Source of the DNA: Streptomyces sp. NBC_00659 | GTDB taxonomy: Bacteria > Actinomycetota > Actinomycetes > Streptomycetales > Streptomycetaceae | Direction: 5' to 3' | NCBI RefSeq assembly: GCF_036226925.1 | Contig: NZ_CP109031.1 | Span: forward strand, 7,750,001 to 7,814,000 | DNA: 64,000 bases | Part shown: positions 26,591-35,093 of the stretch, in pieces | Position numbering within the stretch: position 1 is the stretch's first letter | How the letters are laid out: every line of letters starts with the position of its first letter | Notes under the pieces: generated by a model | Told to the model about the DNA's origin: nothing | The model's database searches: none | What the model saw: the letters and a program-made list of their open reading frames with translations, nothing else | Position numbers and translations under genes: made by a program

Positions 26591-27257
26591 CGATCCGGCC
26601 GGGGACGCGAGCCTTTACCCCGAGGAACTGGCGCTCCTGACCCGGGCCGTGGGCAAGCGGCGCCGCGAGTTCGCCACCGTGCGCGTCTGTGCCCGGCGCG
26701 CCATGGAGAAGCTGGGTGTGGCCCCGGGACCCGTGCTGCCGGGCGAGCGCGGGGCCCCGCGGTGGCCGGCGGGCGTCATCGGCAGCATGACCCACTGCGA
26801 GGGCTACGGCGCGGCCGCGCTCGCCCACGCCGGCGATCTCGTCTCTCTCGGCATCGACGCCGAACCCCATCTGGCACTCCCCGAGGACGTCCTGGACGCC
26901 GTCGCCCTCCCCGGTGAGTCCGACCGTCTGATCCGGCTCGGCGCCCGGGTGCCCGCAGTCCACTGGGACCGGCTGCTGTTCAGCGCCAAGGAGTCGGTCT
27001 ACAAGGCGTGGTTCCCGCTCACCGGCAAGTGGCTCGACTTCTCCGAGGCGGACATCGACATCTCCCTCGACCGGGCTCCCGTCACGGACGGCCTCTCGGG
27101 CGATCTGAGCGCCCGGCTCCTCGTCCCCGGGCCCGTGGTGGACGGCCTTGCCGTCCAGACCTTCACCGGCCGCTGGACGGTCCGGGGCGGCCTGGTCGCG
27201 ACGGCGGTCACGGTCCCGCACACCGGGCCGGGCCCGGTGCCGGGGTCCGGCGCCTGA
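26541..27257 (+). CDS. 4'-phosphopantetheinyl transferase (Sfp/EntD type)
   Basis: Attaches the phosphopantetheine arm of CoA to carrier proteins of polyketide, peptide or siderophore synthases; 238 residues. Motifs are GSMTHCEGYGAA, LGIDAEPH with the Mg-binding Asp, and FSAKESVYKAW. The ATG at 26541 is listed; an adjacent GTG at 26538 has better spacing (nine bases) from GGAGG at 26524-26528. No biosynthetic cluster lies within the window, so it probably serves synthases elsewhere. Confidence 0.92.
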   Translation: MEELLPESVVAVESHGDDPAGDASLYPEELALLTRAVGKRRREFATVRVCARRAMEKLGVAPGPVLPGERGAPRWPAGVIGSMTHCEGYGAAALAHAGDLVSLGIDAEPHLALPEDVLDAVALPGESDRLIRLGARVPAVHWDRLLFSAKESVYKAWFPLTGKWLDFSEADIDISLDRAPVTDGLSGDLSARLLVPGPVVDGLAVQTFTGRWTVRGGLVATAVTVPHTGPGPVPGSGA

Positions 27258-27303
27258 CCGTACGCCGCCACCCCGGCGCGGTCCCGGCGCCGACTGCGCG
27301 CGG

Positions 27304-27534
27304 TCAGCCCGGTTCCGGGCACCAGGCGTGCAACAGTTCGAAGAACGCGTCCTCGTTGCCCGCGAGGCCCGCCGCCTTCAGCGCCCGTTCCGTCTCGGCG
27401 AGCACGGCGGGCGGGACCATGGGTGGCCTGCTTCCGTCCGGCGGGCCGTCGAAAGCTGCCCGCACCGTCTGGAGGAGACGGAGGTAGGCCTGCACGGCGG
27501 CGCGTTCGTGGTCGGTCAGTACGGCGGTCGGCAT
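27304..27534 (-). CDS. Conserved-looking small protein of unknown function
   Basis: A 76-residue acidic helical protein (TDHERAAVQAYLRLLQTV, then ETERALKAAGLAGNEDAFFE). GGGAG lies nine bases before the ATG at 27534. Convergent with the phosphopantetheinyl transferase gene. No family assigned; codon use and ribosome site support a real gene. Confidence 0.65.
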   Translation of the reverse strand: MPTAVLTDHERAAVQAYLRLLQTVRAAFDGPPDGSRPPMVPPAVLAETERALKAAGLAGNEDAFFELLHAWCPEPG

Positions 27535-27620
27535 CGGACGGCACTCCCTGGTCGGCTTGTCGTGACACTGGTCCTGAACCCAGCTTGCCGTCCGCCACTG
27601 ACAATCCGGTTTCGGTCCCT

Positions 27621-27787
27621 GGAGGTTCGCCCGCTTAGCGGAGGCGAAACCTCACGGAAACCCCTGGTGGAACAGGGCCCCTACGCTGGGGGGAGAGCAG
27701 GGGCCGCCCACCGGACGGCCTCGCAAGCCGCCGGCCGGCGGCTCGGGAGCCGCCTTCGCGGCGGCCTGGGAACGGGAGGTTCGCCCG
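27621..27787. repeat. 13-bp direct repeat, one copy at ribosome-binding site
   Basis: GGAGGTTCGCCCG occurs exactly at 27621-27633 and at 27775-27787, where it forms the ribosome site and first base of the alpha/beta hydrolase gene. The first copy is followed by a partly complementary GGCGAAACCTC (27643-27653), so this leader could fold and hide a decoy site. The 252-bp spacer 27535-27786 holds no gene. Confidence 0.6.
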
Positions 27788-28830
27788 TGGTCGACGTACA
27801 GCCCCGGCAGCCGCGGCGCACCGCGCGGCTGCGTTCGGTCGGTGACGGAGAACTGCGTCTGCGACACCGCCTCGTGCACGGCTACCGGCGCGCCTACCGG
27901 ATGGCGGGGCAGGGCCCGGCGCTCGTCCTGATCCACGGCATAGGCGACTCCTCGGCGACCTGGGCGGAGCTGATCCCCGACCTCGCCCGCACCCACACCG
28001 TGATCGCGCCCGACCTGCTCGGCCACGGCGCGTCCGACAAACCGCGCGCCGACTACTCGGTGGCCGCCTACGCCAACGGCGTACGTGATCTGCTCGCCAC
28101 GCTCGACATCGAGTCCGCCACCCTGGTCGGGCATTCGCTGGGCGGGGGAGTGGCGATGCAGTTCGCCTACCAGTTCCCCGAGCGCACCGAGCGGCTGATC
28201 CTGGTCAGCGCGGGCGGTGTCGGCGGCGAGGTCAACCCCGTCCTGCGTGCCGTGTCGCTGCCCGGAGCCCATCTGCTGCTCGCCACGCTGCGGCTGCCCG
28301 GCATGCGGCTGAACGTGGGTCTGTTCCTGCGTCTGATGCGTCTGCTCGACACCGATCTGGCCCAGGACGCCCCGTCGTTGCTGAACCTCGTGGACGCGCT
28401 GCCCGACGCGACCTCCCGCAGCGCGTTCATCCGGACCCTGCGGGCCGTCGTCGACTGGCGCGGCCAGGCGGTCACCATGCTCGACCGCTGCTATCTCACC
28501 GAGGGCATGCCCACCATGCTGCTCTGGGGAGACCGGGACAGCGTGGTACCGGTGCGGCACGCCCACGGAGCGCACGCGGCCATGCCGGGCAGCCGCCTGG
28601 AGATCTTCGAGGGAGCGGGCCACTTCCCGTTCCACAGCGATCCGGCGCGCTTCCTCGCCCTGGTCGAGGAGTTCACGGCCACCACCGGTCCGGCCGACTG
28701 GAGCCGCGAGCACTGGCGCGAGCTGCTGCGTGCCGGGCGCCCGGGTACGGCGGCGGGGCAGCCGGACACCGTCCGCAACCGCGAGGTGGAGCGGGACCTG
28801 CGCGAGGCGAGCGAACGCAGCGCGACCTGA
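27787..28830 (+). CDS. Alpha/beta-fold hydrolase
   Basis: Predicted esterase or related hydrolase, 347 residues. Oxyanion motif LIHGIGDSSATW, nucleophile elbow GHSLGGG, acid in LWGDRDSVVP and catalytic His in GAGHFPFHSD. No signal peptide. The GTG at 27787 follows GGGAGG with seven-base spacing. Substrate unknown; it stands alone between opposite-strand genes. Confidence 0.88.
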   Translation: MVDVQPRQPRRTARLRSVGDGELRLRHRLVHGYRRAYRMAGQGPALVLIHGIGDSSATWAELIPDLARTHTVIAPDLLGHGASDKPRADYSVAAYANGVRDLLATLDIESATLVGHSLGGGVAMQFAYQFPERTERLILVSAGGVGGEVNPVLRAVSLPGAHLLLATLRLPGMRLNVGLFLRLMRLLDTDLAQDAPSLLNLVDALPDATSRSAFIRTLRAVVDWRGQAVTMLDRCYLTEGMPTMLLWGDRDSVVPVRHAHGAHAAMPGSRLEIFEGAGHFPFHSDPARFLALVEEFTATTGPADWSREHWRELLRAGRPGTAAGQPDTVRNREVERDLREASERSAT

Positions 28831-28857
28831 GGGCCGGACGGGGGACCGTGGGCGCCG

Positions 28858-30084
28858 TCAGCCGGTTCGTTCGCGGGTGTCGTGCTCGGGCCCGGTCGCC
28901 GTCCGTCCCCGGACGGCCGCGACGACCGGCGAGTGGCGCAGCGCGTTCGACATGCGCACGAGATCGCGCCGGCCGTCGGTGTGCGCGGACGTGGATCCGG
29001 TCGCGGGCGGCGCTTCCGCCGTCTCGGCCGAGCTGATGACACGGCCTTCCGGGTCCGCGGCCCTGGCCCGCACCGCCACGGTCACCATCGCCGCGTCCGC
29101 CTCCGCGTGCGCCTCGGCGGCGGAGGAGCCCGCCGCGACCGCGGCTCCGTACGCCCGGGAGCGCACCTCGGAGTCGAAGTAGGGGTAGAGGCTGAGCATG
29201 CCGTCGTGGATGTCGGACTCCCGCTGGGTGACCTGGAGTTCGGCGGGCGACCACCAGGACATCCGCACCGCGCGGTCCTCCGGAACGGAGACCGGCTTCA
29301 GTTCGCGCCACAACGGGCCGAGCCGGCGATAGGCCGACCAGGTGTTCCAGCTGTCCTCGATACGCCGCCAGGCGAGGGGGAGGCAGAAGCCGACGGCGGT
29401 GATCTGGGCCCCGGCGGAGGCGAGCAGGGGGGCCAGATTGGTGCTGAGGCCGTCCAGGTCCGTGTCGTTCCAGCGGGCGACCACCGCGGTGAACTTGGCC
29501 GCGGAGTAAGGGATGTTGCACAGCGACCCGAAGGCGATGATCACCAGCCCGGCGCGCAGCCGGCCGCGGACCTGGATCGCCCAGCGCCAGCACATGATGT
29601 TCATCGCGACACCGGCGACCGTGAGCGACGCCAGATACAGGACGATCATCTCGCGGATGAAGGGGGTGTTGGCGTAGTACGTGTCGAGGTCGCGCAGCCG
29701 TTCGACGGAGGCATCCCCGAGGGCGAACAGGACGATCAGTGCCAGGCCGACCACGGTGTACCCGAGGGTCCAGCGCCGGGAGAGCCGCCGGGTCACCTCG
29801 GGCGGTCCGCCGCGCCAGTTGATGATCAGCACCAGGCACGAGGCGCTGTAGGCGCTCAGCAGGCAGTAGACGAGGGGGGCCGAGATGTTGGGTATCCCGG
29901 TGACGTCGTTGACCGCGGCGATGGTCGGCGGGGCCGCGAAGAGGAACACCAGCCCCGCGAGGGCGAGGAGTACGCCGACGGAACGCAGCAGCGGGTCGCG
30001 CCAGCCGCGCAGCAGTGAGGGCCCTTTGAACGCGATCGCCGCGCCCATGGCGACGGCCGGGATGTAGTAGCTCGATCCGTCCAT
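28858..30084 (-). CDS. MAB_1171c-type multi-pass membrane protein
   Basis: A 408-residue protein with about seven hydrophobic segments in the first 240 residues (for example LLALAGLVFLFAAPPTIAAV and GYTVVGLALIVLFALGD) and a soluble C-terminal half (WRRIEDSWNTWSAYRRLGPLW onward). This matches the actinobacterial MAB_1171c family of putative transporters. It is the last gene of a minus-strand set with an ImmA/IrrE-like and an XRE gene, a trio repeated in many Streptomyces. Its transport role is unproven. Confidence 0.78.
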   Translation of the reverse strand: MDGSSYYIPAVAMGAAIAFKGPSLLRGWRDPLLRSVGVLLALAGLVFLFAAPPTIAAVNDVTGIPNISAPLVYCLLSAYSASCLVLIINWRGGPPEVTRRLSRRWTLGYTVVGLALIVLFALGDASVERLRDLDTYYANTPFIREMIVLYLASLTVAGVAMNIMCWRWAIQVRGRLRAGLVIIAFGSLCNIPYSAAKFTAVVARWNDTDLDGLSTNLAPLLASAGAQITAVGFCLPLAWRRIEDSWNTWSAYRRLGPLWRELKPVSVPEDRAVRMSWWSPAELQVTQRESDIHDGMLSLYPYFDSEVRSRAYGAAVAAGSSAAEAHAEADAAMVTVAVRARAADPEGRVISSAETAEAPPATGSTSAHTDGRRDLVRMSNALRHSPVVAAVRGRTATGPEHDTRERTG

Positions 30085-30097
30085 GCTCCCGGGACCT

Positions 30098-30646
30098 TCA
30101 GCCTCGCGGCCCGCGACAGCCCAGGGAGGCCTCGATGCGGCCGGCCAGACCGTGCCGCTGCACGGGGCCGCGCAGTGAGGAACCGGCCAGCCAGGTACGG
30201 CACTTGCTGGCGAGCAGAAGACCGAAGCTCTCGGCCTCCTGTTCGTCGGCGAGATCGAAGCGGGTGCGCGCCGCCACTTTCAGGACGGTGGCCTGGAGGT
30301 CGGCCCCGTCGCCGAGTAAGCGCGCCGCGACGGCCGCGCCGTCGACGTGATGGCTGCAGTGTCCGGCCTTCATGTGCCACAGCTCGTGGCCGAGGATGAC
30401 CAACTGGTGGTCGGGCGCCGTGCGTTCCTCGATGACGACCAGGTCCTGTTCGGCCATGTCGAGCCACAGTCCGCTGGCGGTGCCGGGCGGGAACGCGGCC
30501 GTACGGAACTGGACGGGACGGCCGCGGCGTCGGCTCATCGCGCCGCAGAGCGCTGTGTAGAGGTCGGCGGGGGCCGCCGGCGCGGGGAGCGAGAGCTCCG
30601 AGACCAGCTCGCCGCACAGGCGGCGCATTTCCCTTCCGATGCCCAC
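30098..30646 (-). CDS. ImmA/IrrE-like metallopeptidase-type protein
   Basis: A 182-residue cytoplasmic protein with the zinc motif HELWHMKAGH around residues 85-94, as in ImmA/IrrE peptidases, which cleave paired XRE repressors. A downstream DEQEAESFG supplies a plausible third ligand. The GTG at 30646 follows GGGGGAG with four-base spacing. Lies 14 bp after the XRE gene (30661), supporting a repressor-protease pair; the membrane protein follows 13 bp later. Confidence 0.8.
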   Translation of the reverse strand: MGIGREMRRLCGELVSELSLPAPAAPADLYTALCGAMSRRRGRPVQFRTAAFPPGTASGLWLDMAEQDLVVIEERTAPDHQLVILGHELWHMKAGHCSHHVDGAAVAARLLGDGADLQATVLKVAARTRFDLADEQEAESFGLLLASKCRTWLAGSSLRGPVQRHGLAGRIEASLGCRGPRG

Positions 30647-30660
30647 TGATCTCCCCCGGC

Positions 30661-31317
30661 TCACGACTCTGGCCGTTTGACGCTCTCCAGAAGCATGTCC
30701 AGCCATTCCGCGACCTTGTCCCGGTGCTGGTCGGTGGGCAACTGCGCGGCCCGCCAGGCGATTCCGCGGACGCCGTGGTCCAGGAGCAGCCGTTCGAGCG
30801 GATCGTGGGCGACGGAGACCGCGGCGCGTTCGCGGTCGGCGAGCCGTTGCAGGAGCTCCTGTTCCGACCGCTGGAGGGCGCCCACGAGCGCTTCGGAGTC
30901 CTCGGCCGTGAGGAATCCGGCGTGCACCCGGAAGAAGCGCTGGATCGCGTCGCAGTGCTCCATGGTGGGGCGCCGGTCGCCGTTGATGAGGGCGCCCGCC
31001 TGCTGGCGCGACATACCGGCGCCGTCCGCTATCTCCTGCTGCGTGTAGCGGCGGCCGTTGGGCTTGAGCCGGGTGCGGCGCAGCAGGTCGAGGCGTTGCA
31101 GGAAGCGTGCCTGAAGGTCGGGTTCGCCGGCGGGGCGGCCGCTCAGCAGTGCCTTCGCCACGGGTTCGGGGACACCGGACTCGGCCGACAGTCGCCGGAT
31201 GTCGAAGACTTCGGCGTGCGGCACGCCGAGCCGGTCGGCGAGTGCGGTGACCCTGGCCACGACGGCCTGCAGCAGAACCGTCGCCGTGGCGCACGGAACC
31301 TCGAAGCCATCCGTCAC
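30661..31317 (-). CDS. XRE-family helix-turn-helix regulator
   Basis: A 218-residue DNA-binding protein. The HTH is YTQQEIADGAGMSRQQAGALINGDRRPT near residues 88-116. The GTG at 31317 follows AGGAGA with eight-base spacing. Likely repressor partner of the downstream ImmA-like protein. A 22-bp palindrome 138 bp upstream may be its operator. Confidence 0.85.
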   Translation of the reverse strand: MTDGFEVPCATATVLLQAVVARVTALADRLGVPHAEVFDIRRLSAESGVPEPVAKALLSGRPAGEPDLQARFLQRLDLLRRTRLKPNGRRYTQQEIADGAGMSRQQAGALINGDRRPTMEHCDAIQRFFRVHAGFLTAEDSEALVGALQRSEQELLQRLADRERAAVSVAHDPLERLLLDHGVRGIAWRAAQLPTDQHRDKVAEWLDMLLESVKRPES

Positions 31318-31454
31318 CGACAGATCTCCTACGTCTCTCTCAGGTGGCTCTCACGAAGTTCGGGAACCATGTGGACACGAGGGTCAGGAACCATCCCGAC
31401 GGCAAAGCCGGGGACCAACCGGAGCCTAGCCGCTCGCTCGAACTCACATCCAGG

Positions 31455-31476
31455 TCTCGCCACAACTGTGGCGAGA
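31455..31476. promoter_or_regulatory. 22-bp perfect inverted repeat
   Basis: Arms TCTCGCCACA (31455-31464) and TGTGGCGAGA (31467-31476) flank AC. It is in the divergent spacer between the XRE operon and the MmyB-like gene. It could be a shared operator; as RNA it would form a strong hairpin. Confidence 0.7.
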
Positions 31477-31586
31477 TTCAGCCGTCAACAAGCGCCAAAT
31501 GCCACGATAGTTGACACGCCCGTCCCCGGGGCAGCAGGATCGGGGCGCCGCGTGAAGGCCGCAGAGGCAAGAGGGGTGACCTCCCG

Positions 31587-32246
31587 ATGGCGTACCAGGC
31601 AGGAAGGCAGCGGTCCCAGCCGCGACCTGTCCCCGAGAGTCTCGAAGCGCAGGCGTACCTCCAGGACTACGCCACGCTCCTCGAGGCCGTGCCCTTCCCC
31701 TCCTTCGTCTTCGACGACCGCTGGGACGTCGTGCTGTCCAACGTCGCCTTCGAGACACTTTTCGACGGCGTCGGCGCGCATCCGACCGCCATGCCGGGCG
31801 ACAACTTCCTGCGCTTCGTCCTTTTTCATCCGGACGCGGGATCGATTCTCGGTGAGCACGAGTCGAGTTGGTGTCTGCCGATGCTCGCGCACTTCGCCGC
31901 GGCGGTGGAGCGCAACGGCCAGGACCGCGGACTCCAGGCGATCCGCCGGGACATCGCGCAGGACCCGATCATGGACGCCGCCTACCGGCACGGCCTGCCG
32001 CACTGGATCGAGGCGGTCGGCCCGCGCGGGGTCGAGCACGACGGAGCCGTGCGCCCGCTGGTCCACCCCGATCCCCGCTGGGGCAGCACGGACTGCCGGA
32101 TCGTCGACGAGACCCCCAAAGCCCTTCAGGGCATGGGCTATTCGCGGATCACCCTGGTGCTGCGCGAGGCGGTCCGGCCGGTCACGGGCGGACCGCGCAG
32201 AGCACGCAAGACGCGCAACGGCGCGGCGGAGCTTCGCGCGGTGTGA
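31587..32246 (+). CDS. Stand-alone MmyB-like ligand-binding (PAS-like) domain protein
   Basis: A 219-residue protein resembling the C-terminal ligand-binding domain of MmyB-type XRE regulators (LLEAVPFPSFVFDDRWDVVLSN, then NFLRFVLFHPDAG), but without any helix-turn-helix. The tail is basic (GGPRRARKTR). It might sense a small molecule and act through the divergent XRE protein; this is inference. ATG at 31587 follows GAGGGG about ten bases upstream. Confidence 0.75.
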   Translation: MAYQAGRQRSQPRPVPESLEAQAYLQDYATLLEAVPFPSFVFDDRWDVVLSNVAFETLFDGVGAHPTAMPGDNFLRFVLFHPDAGSILGEHESSWCLPMLAHFAAAVERNGQDRGLQAIRRDIAQDPIMDAAYRHGLPHWIEAVGPRGVEHDGAVRPLVHPDPRWGSTDCRIVDETPKALQGMGYSRITLVLREAVRPVTGGPRRARKTRNGAAELRAV

Positions 32247-32334
32247 CGCGCGTAGCCGCAGCGTATCCGCGTCGGCGCACGTGCCCGGTTGATGCACGTG
32301 CAGGGCGCGCGGGTGGCTCGGGGGCGGCGCCCGT

Positions 32335-33111
32335 TCAGCCGGCCGGCGTCACGAGGACGAGGGGCACGCTGTCGCAGGGCACGAGCCGCAGGTCCCCGTG
32401 GCGCGTGCTCCGGGCCGCCGCCAGCACCGCCGCGAAGTCCGGTCCCCTGGTGAGCGATCCGGCCAGATGGGCGGGGTCCGCGGACGCGGCCACCCGGCCC
32501 CGCGCGTTCACCAGGTAGGCGGCCCCGGGCAGCCGTTGCAGGAGCGGGACGACCTCGGCCTCGAAGTGCCGCAGATACACGTCGGCCGCGGCGACCCCCA
32601 CGAACCGGCCCTCCACGTGGACCGGCGCGGACAGGGTCAGGCTGTACTCGTCGGAGCAGAGGTAGTCGACGTAGGGCCCGGCGACCGCGCGCCGTCCCGT
32701 GTCGCGGGGGAGGGCGAACCAGTCCCAGTGCGTGTAGTCCGAGTACGCGGAGCGCGCCGGATCGAGGTCGAGCAGCAGCGGCCTTACGCCACCGTCGGAG
32801 TCCTGCTGCCACCATTCCAGCCACGCCGGTACGTCACCGAGCAGCCCCGGTGCCGCCACGAAACCGGCACCGGACACCAACTCCTGGCGGGTGAGCCGCA
32901 GATGCAGTCCCGGGCGCAGGGCCGCCAGATGCACCGTCGCGGGGCGGCGGCCCTCGGCGGCGAGGCGGGTGAGCAGCGCGGCCGTCTGGTCCCGGGTCTC
33001 GGCGACCGCGTCGAAGACGGCCTCCAGAGTGCCGCGGACCCGAGCGGCGACGGCCGCCTCGGGAGCCTCAAGCGTCGCCGTCGCGCCGGCCCGGCCGGGG
33101 CTCCTGCTCAT
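32335..33111 (-). CDS. Cache-domain-like sensor protein
   Basis: A 258-residue protein with a Cache-like sensor fold (GPYVDYLCSDEYSLTLSAPVHVEGRFVGVAAADVYL, recognised by its VxGVxAADV-type core). It lacks a signal peptide or membrane helix, so it probably senses a cytoplasmic ligand. Starts 44 bp inside the 3' end of the GntR gene, with its own GGAGGG six bases before the ATG at 33111. The GntR/Cache pair is divergent from a polyamine-type importer. Confidence 0.75.
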   Translation of the reverse strand: MSRSPGRAGATATLEAPEAAVAARVRGTLEAVFDAVAETRDQTAALLTRLAAEGRRPATVHLAALRPGLHLRLTRQELVSGAGFVAAPGLLGDVPAWLEWWQQDSDGGVRPLLLDLDPARSAYSDYTHWDWFALPRDTGRRAVAGPYVDYLCSDEYSLTLSAPVHVEGRFVGVAAADVYLRHFEAEVVPLLQRLPGAAYLVNARGRVAASADPAHLAGSLTRGPDFAAVLAAARSTRHGDLRLVPCDSVPLVLVTPAG

Positions 33112-33886
33112 GGGTGCCCTCCAGGGGACGCCTGCCTGAAGCGGCACGCGGCATCGAGAGGCGCAGGGTGATGAGCCGCGCCGTCGAGTCCACCACGCAC
33201 CGCTCGGCCAGTGCTCTGGCCGCATCGTGGGCCCCATCTTGCACGGCCGAGATTACGGAGCGGTGACGGTCTGCGACTTCTTCACGATATTCGTCGTCCC
33301 CGAGCACGAGGCACAGCAGCGCGCCCACTTCCGTCTGCAGCACGACCTGTTCACGGGTCAGCCGGGCGGACTGCGCCGCCGCGGCGAGCTCGACGTGGAA
33401 GCGGCCGTAGACGCGGCTGCGGGCGGCGGCGTCCTCGGCGGACGACAGGTCGTCCAGGGTGCGCCACAGCGCCTTGAGGTCGTCCGGTTCCGTGCGCTGC
33501 GCCGCGAGCCGGGCAGCCGCTCCGGACACAGCCGCCCAGTGGTCGCCCAGGTCCCGCAGTTCCTCGGTGCTCCATTCGGCGAGCCTGGCCAACAGCCTTT
33601 CCTCGCCCGGTACTTCGGGCAGCGAGACGAAGCTGCCGCCACCGCGCCCGCGCCGCGTGGTGACCAGTCCCTGCTGGCGCAGGGCCATCAGGGCCTCGCG
33701 CAGGGTGACCGTGGACACGCCGAGCTGTCCGGCCAGCTCCATCTCTCCCGGCAGCTGCTCGCCGTCGGCGAGCAGCCCGAGCTCGATGGCGTCGCCGATC
33801 CGGTGTACGACCGTCTCGACGCGCGCGCGGTTGTCCACGGGAGTGAAGACGGCTCTGCGGACGCCGTCGCCCCTGTGTTGCTTCAC
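33068..33886 (-). CDS. GntR-family (FadR/FCD type) transcriptional regulator
   Basis: A 272-residue regulator: GntR winged helix at residues 15-75 (ADGEQLPGEMELAGQLGVSTVTLREALMAL), then a helical FCD effector domain with metal-ligand-like His (GRFHVEL, DRHRSVISA). The GTG at 33886 is preceded by AAGGTGG; GTGs at 33892 and 33895 are possible. The palindrome CCTTTACTCTAAAGG lies 27 bp upstream, suggesting autoregulation and control of the divergent importer. Confidence 0.9.
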   Translation of the reverse strand: MKQHRGDGVRRAVFTPVDNRARVETVVHRIGDAIELGLLADGEQLPGEMELAGQLGVSTVTLREALMALRQQGLVTTRRGRGGGSFVSLPEVPGEERLLARLAEWSTEELRDLGDHWAAVSGAAARLAAQRTEPDDLKALWRTLDDLSSAEDAAARSRVYGRFHVELAAAAQSARLTREQVVLQTEVGALLCLVLGDDEYREEVADRHRSVISAVQDGAHDAARALAERCVVDSTARLITLRLSMPRAASGRRPLEGTHEQEPRPGRRDGDA

Positions 33887-33912
33887 GGTCACCACCTTGT
33901 GCGTTGACTCAA

Positions 33913-33927
33913 CCTTTACTCTAAAGG
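33913..33927. promoter_or_regulatory. Operator candidate for GntR regulator
   Basis: CCTTTACTCTAAAGG, arms of six bases around CTC, lies in the 122-bp divergent spacer between the GntR gene and the importer operon. The spacer is AT-rich relative to its surroundings, as expected of promoters. Confidence 0.6.
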
Positions 33928-34008
33928 GGTCTTGAAGTTTGAACTATGGCTTCATATCTTTCCGGTCAGTGTTGAAACGTACCTCTGCACCAGAAAGGTT
34001 CCCCGCCC

Positions 34009-35055
34009 ATGGAGGCAAAGGCGATCCGGCTCCAGGGCCTGCGAAAGGCGTTCGGTGACACGACCGCCGTGTCCGGAGTCGATCTGGAGATAGCCGACGG
34101 CGAGTTCTTCTCGATGCTCGGTCCGTCCGGCTCGGGCAAGACGACCGTGCTGCGGATGATCGCCGGATTCGAGAGCCCGACCGAGGGCCGGATCGAACTG
34201 GCGGGCCAGGAGGTCACGGGCCTCGCCCCCTTCGAACGGGACGTGCACACCGTCTTCCAGGACTACGCCCTGTTCCCGCACATGACCGTCGAGGAGAACG
34301 TCGCCTACGGCCTCAAGGTCCGCAAGGTGCCCAAGGCGGAGCGCCTGGTCCGGGCGCGCAAGGCGCTCGCCGACGTGCGCCTGGAAGGGTTCGGCAGGCG
34401 CCGCCCCGCCCAGCTCTCCGGGGGCCAGCGCCAGCGCGTCGCCCTCGCCAGGGCGCTGGTCGGCCGTCCCCGTGTCCTGCTGCTCGACGAACCGCTCGGC
34501 GCCCTCGACCTCAAGCTGCGCGAGCAGATGCAGGTCGAACTCAAGGCGATCCAGCGCGAGGTCGGCATCACCTTCGTGTTCGTCACCCACGACCAGGAGG
34601 AGGCCCTGACGATGAGCGACCGCGTCGCCGTCTTCAACCAGGGCCGCGTCGAACAGGTCGGCACCCCCGCCGAGATCTACGAACGCCCCGCCACCGCGTT
34701 CGTCGCGGGCTTCGTCGGCACCTCCAACCTGCTCGACGGCCAGTCGGCACAGCAGGTCGTCGGTGCCCCGGGCACGTACAGCATCCGGCCGGAGAAGATC
34801 CGGGTCCTCGAGGAGTCGGCCGAGACCGGCACGGTCGCGGAACCGGAGCACTCCACGGCCACCGGAACCGTCGCCGAGGTCGTCTATCTGGGCGACTCCA
34901 CCCGCTTCCTGGTGGACCTCGACGCGGGCGGCCGCCTCACCGCGCTCCAGCAGAACCTGGAGACCTCCTCCGAGGACGTCGCCGCCCTGCGCGGCACCCG
35001 GGTCCGGCTCCAGTGGCACCGCCGCCACGCCTTCCAGGTCCCCGACCCCAGCTGA
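34009..35055 (+). CDS. ABC importer ATPase, PotA type
   Basis: Energises a spermidine/putrescine-type importer; 348 residues. Walker [11 protein letters not shown]-loop [11 protein letters not shown], signature [15 protein letters not shown], Walker [12 protein letters not shown] and switch [11 protein letters not shown] are all present. A TOBE domain follows from about residue 270. First gene of a four-gene operon with binding protein and two permeases. AAAGG precedes the ATG at 34009 by nine bases. Confidence 0.93.
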   Translation: MEAKAIRLQGLRKAFGDTTAVSGVDLEIADGEFFSMLGPSGSGKTTVLRMIAGFESPTEGRIELAGQEVTGLAPFERDVHTVFQDYALFPHMTVEENVAYGLKVRKVPKAERLVRARKALADVRLEGFGRRRPAQLSGGQRQRVALARALVGRPRVLLLDEPLGALDLKLREQMQVELKAIQREVGITFVFVTHDQEEALTMSDRVAVFNQGRVEQVGTPAEIYERPATAFVAGFVGTSNLLDGQSAQQVVGAPGTYSIRPEKIRVLEESAETGTVAEPEHSTATGTVAEVVYLGDSTRFLVDLDAGGRLTALQQNLETSSEDVAALRGTRVRLQWHRRHAFQVPDPS

Positions 35056-35093
35056 CTTCCCCGCCCAGTCCCCCGTCACGTATGGAGTACGCC

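Noticed and set aside
24252..28830. Secondary-metabolite biosynthetic cluster around the phosphopantetheinyl transferase and ATP-grasp genes
   Set aside because: No synthase, condensation or carrier-protein gene is nearby; these look like stand-alone genes.
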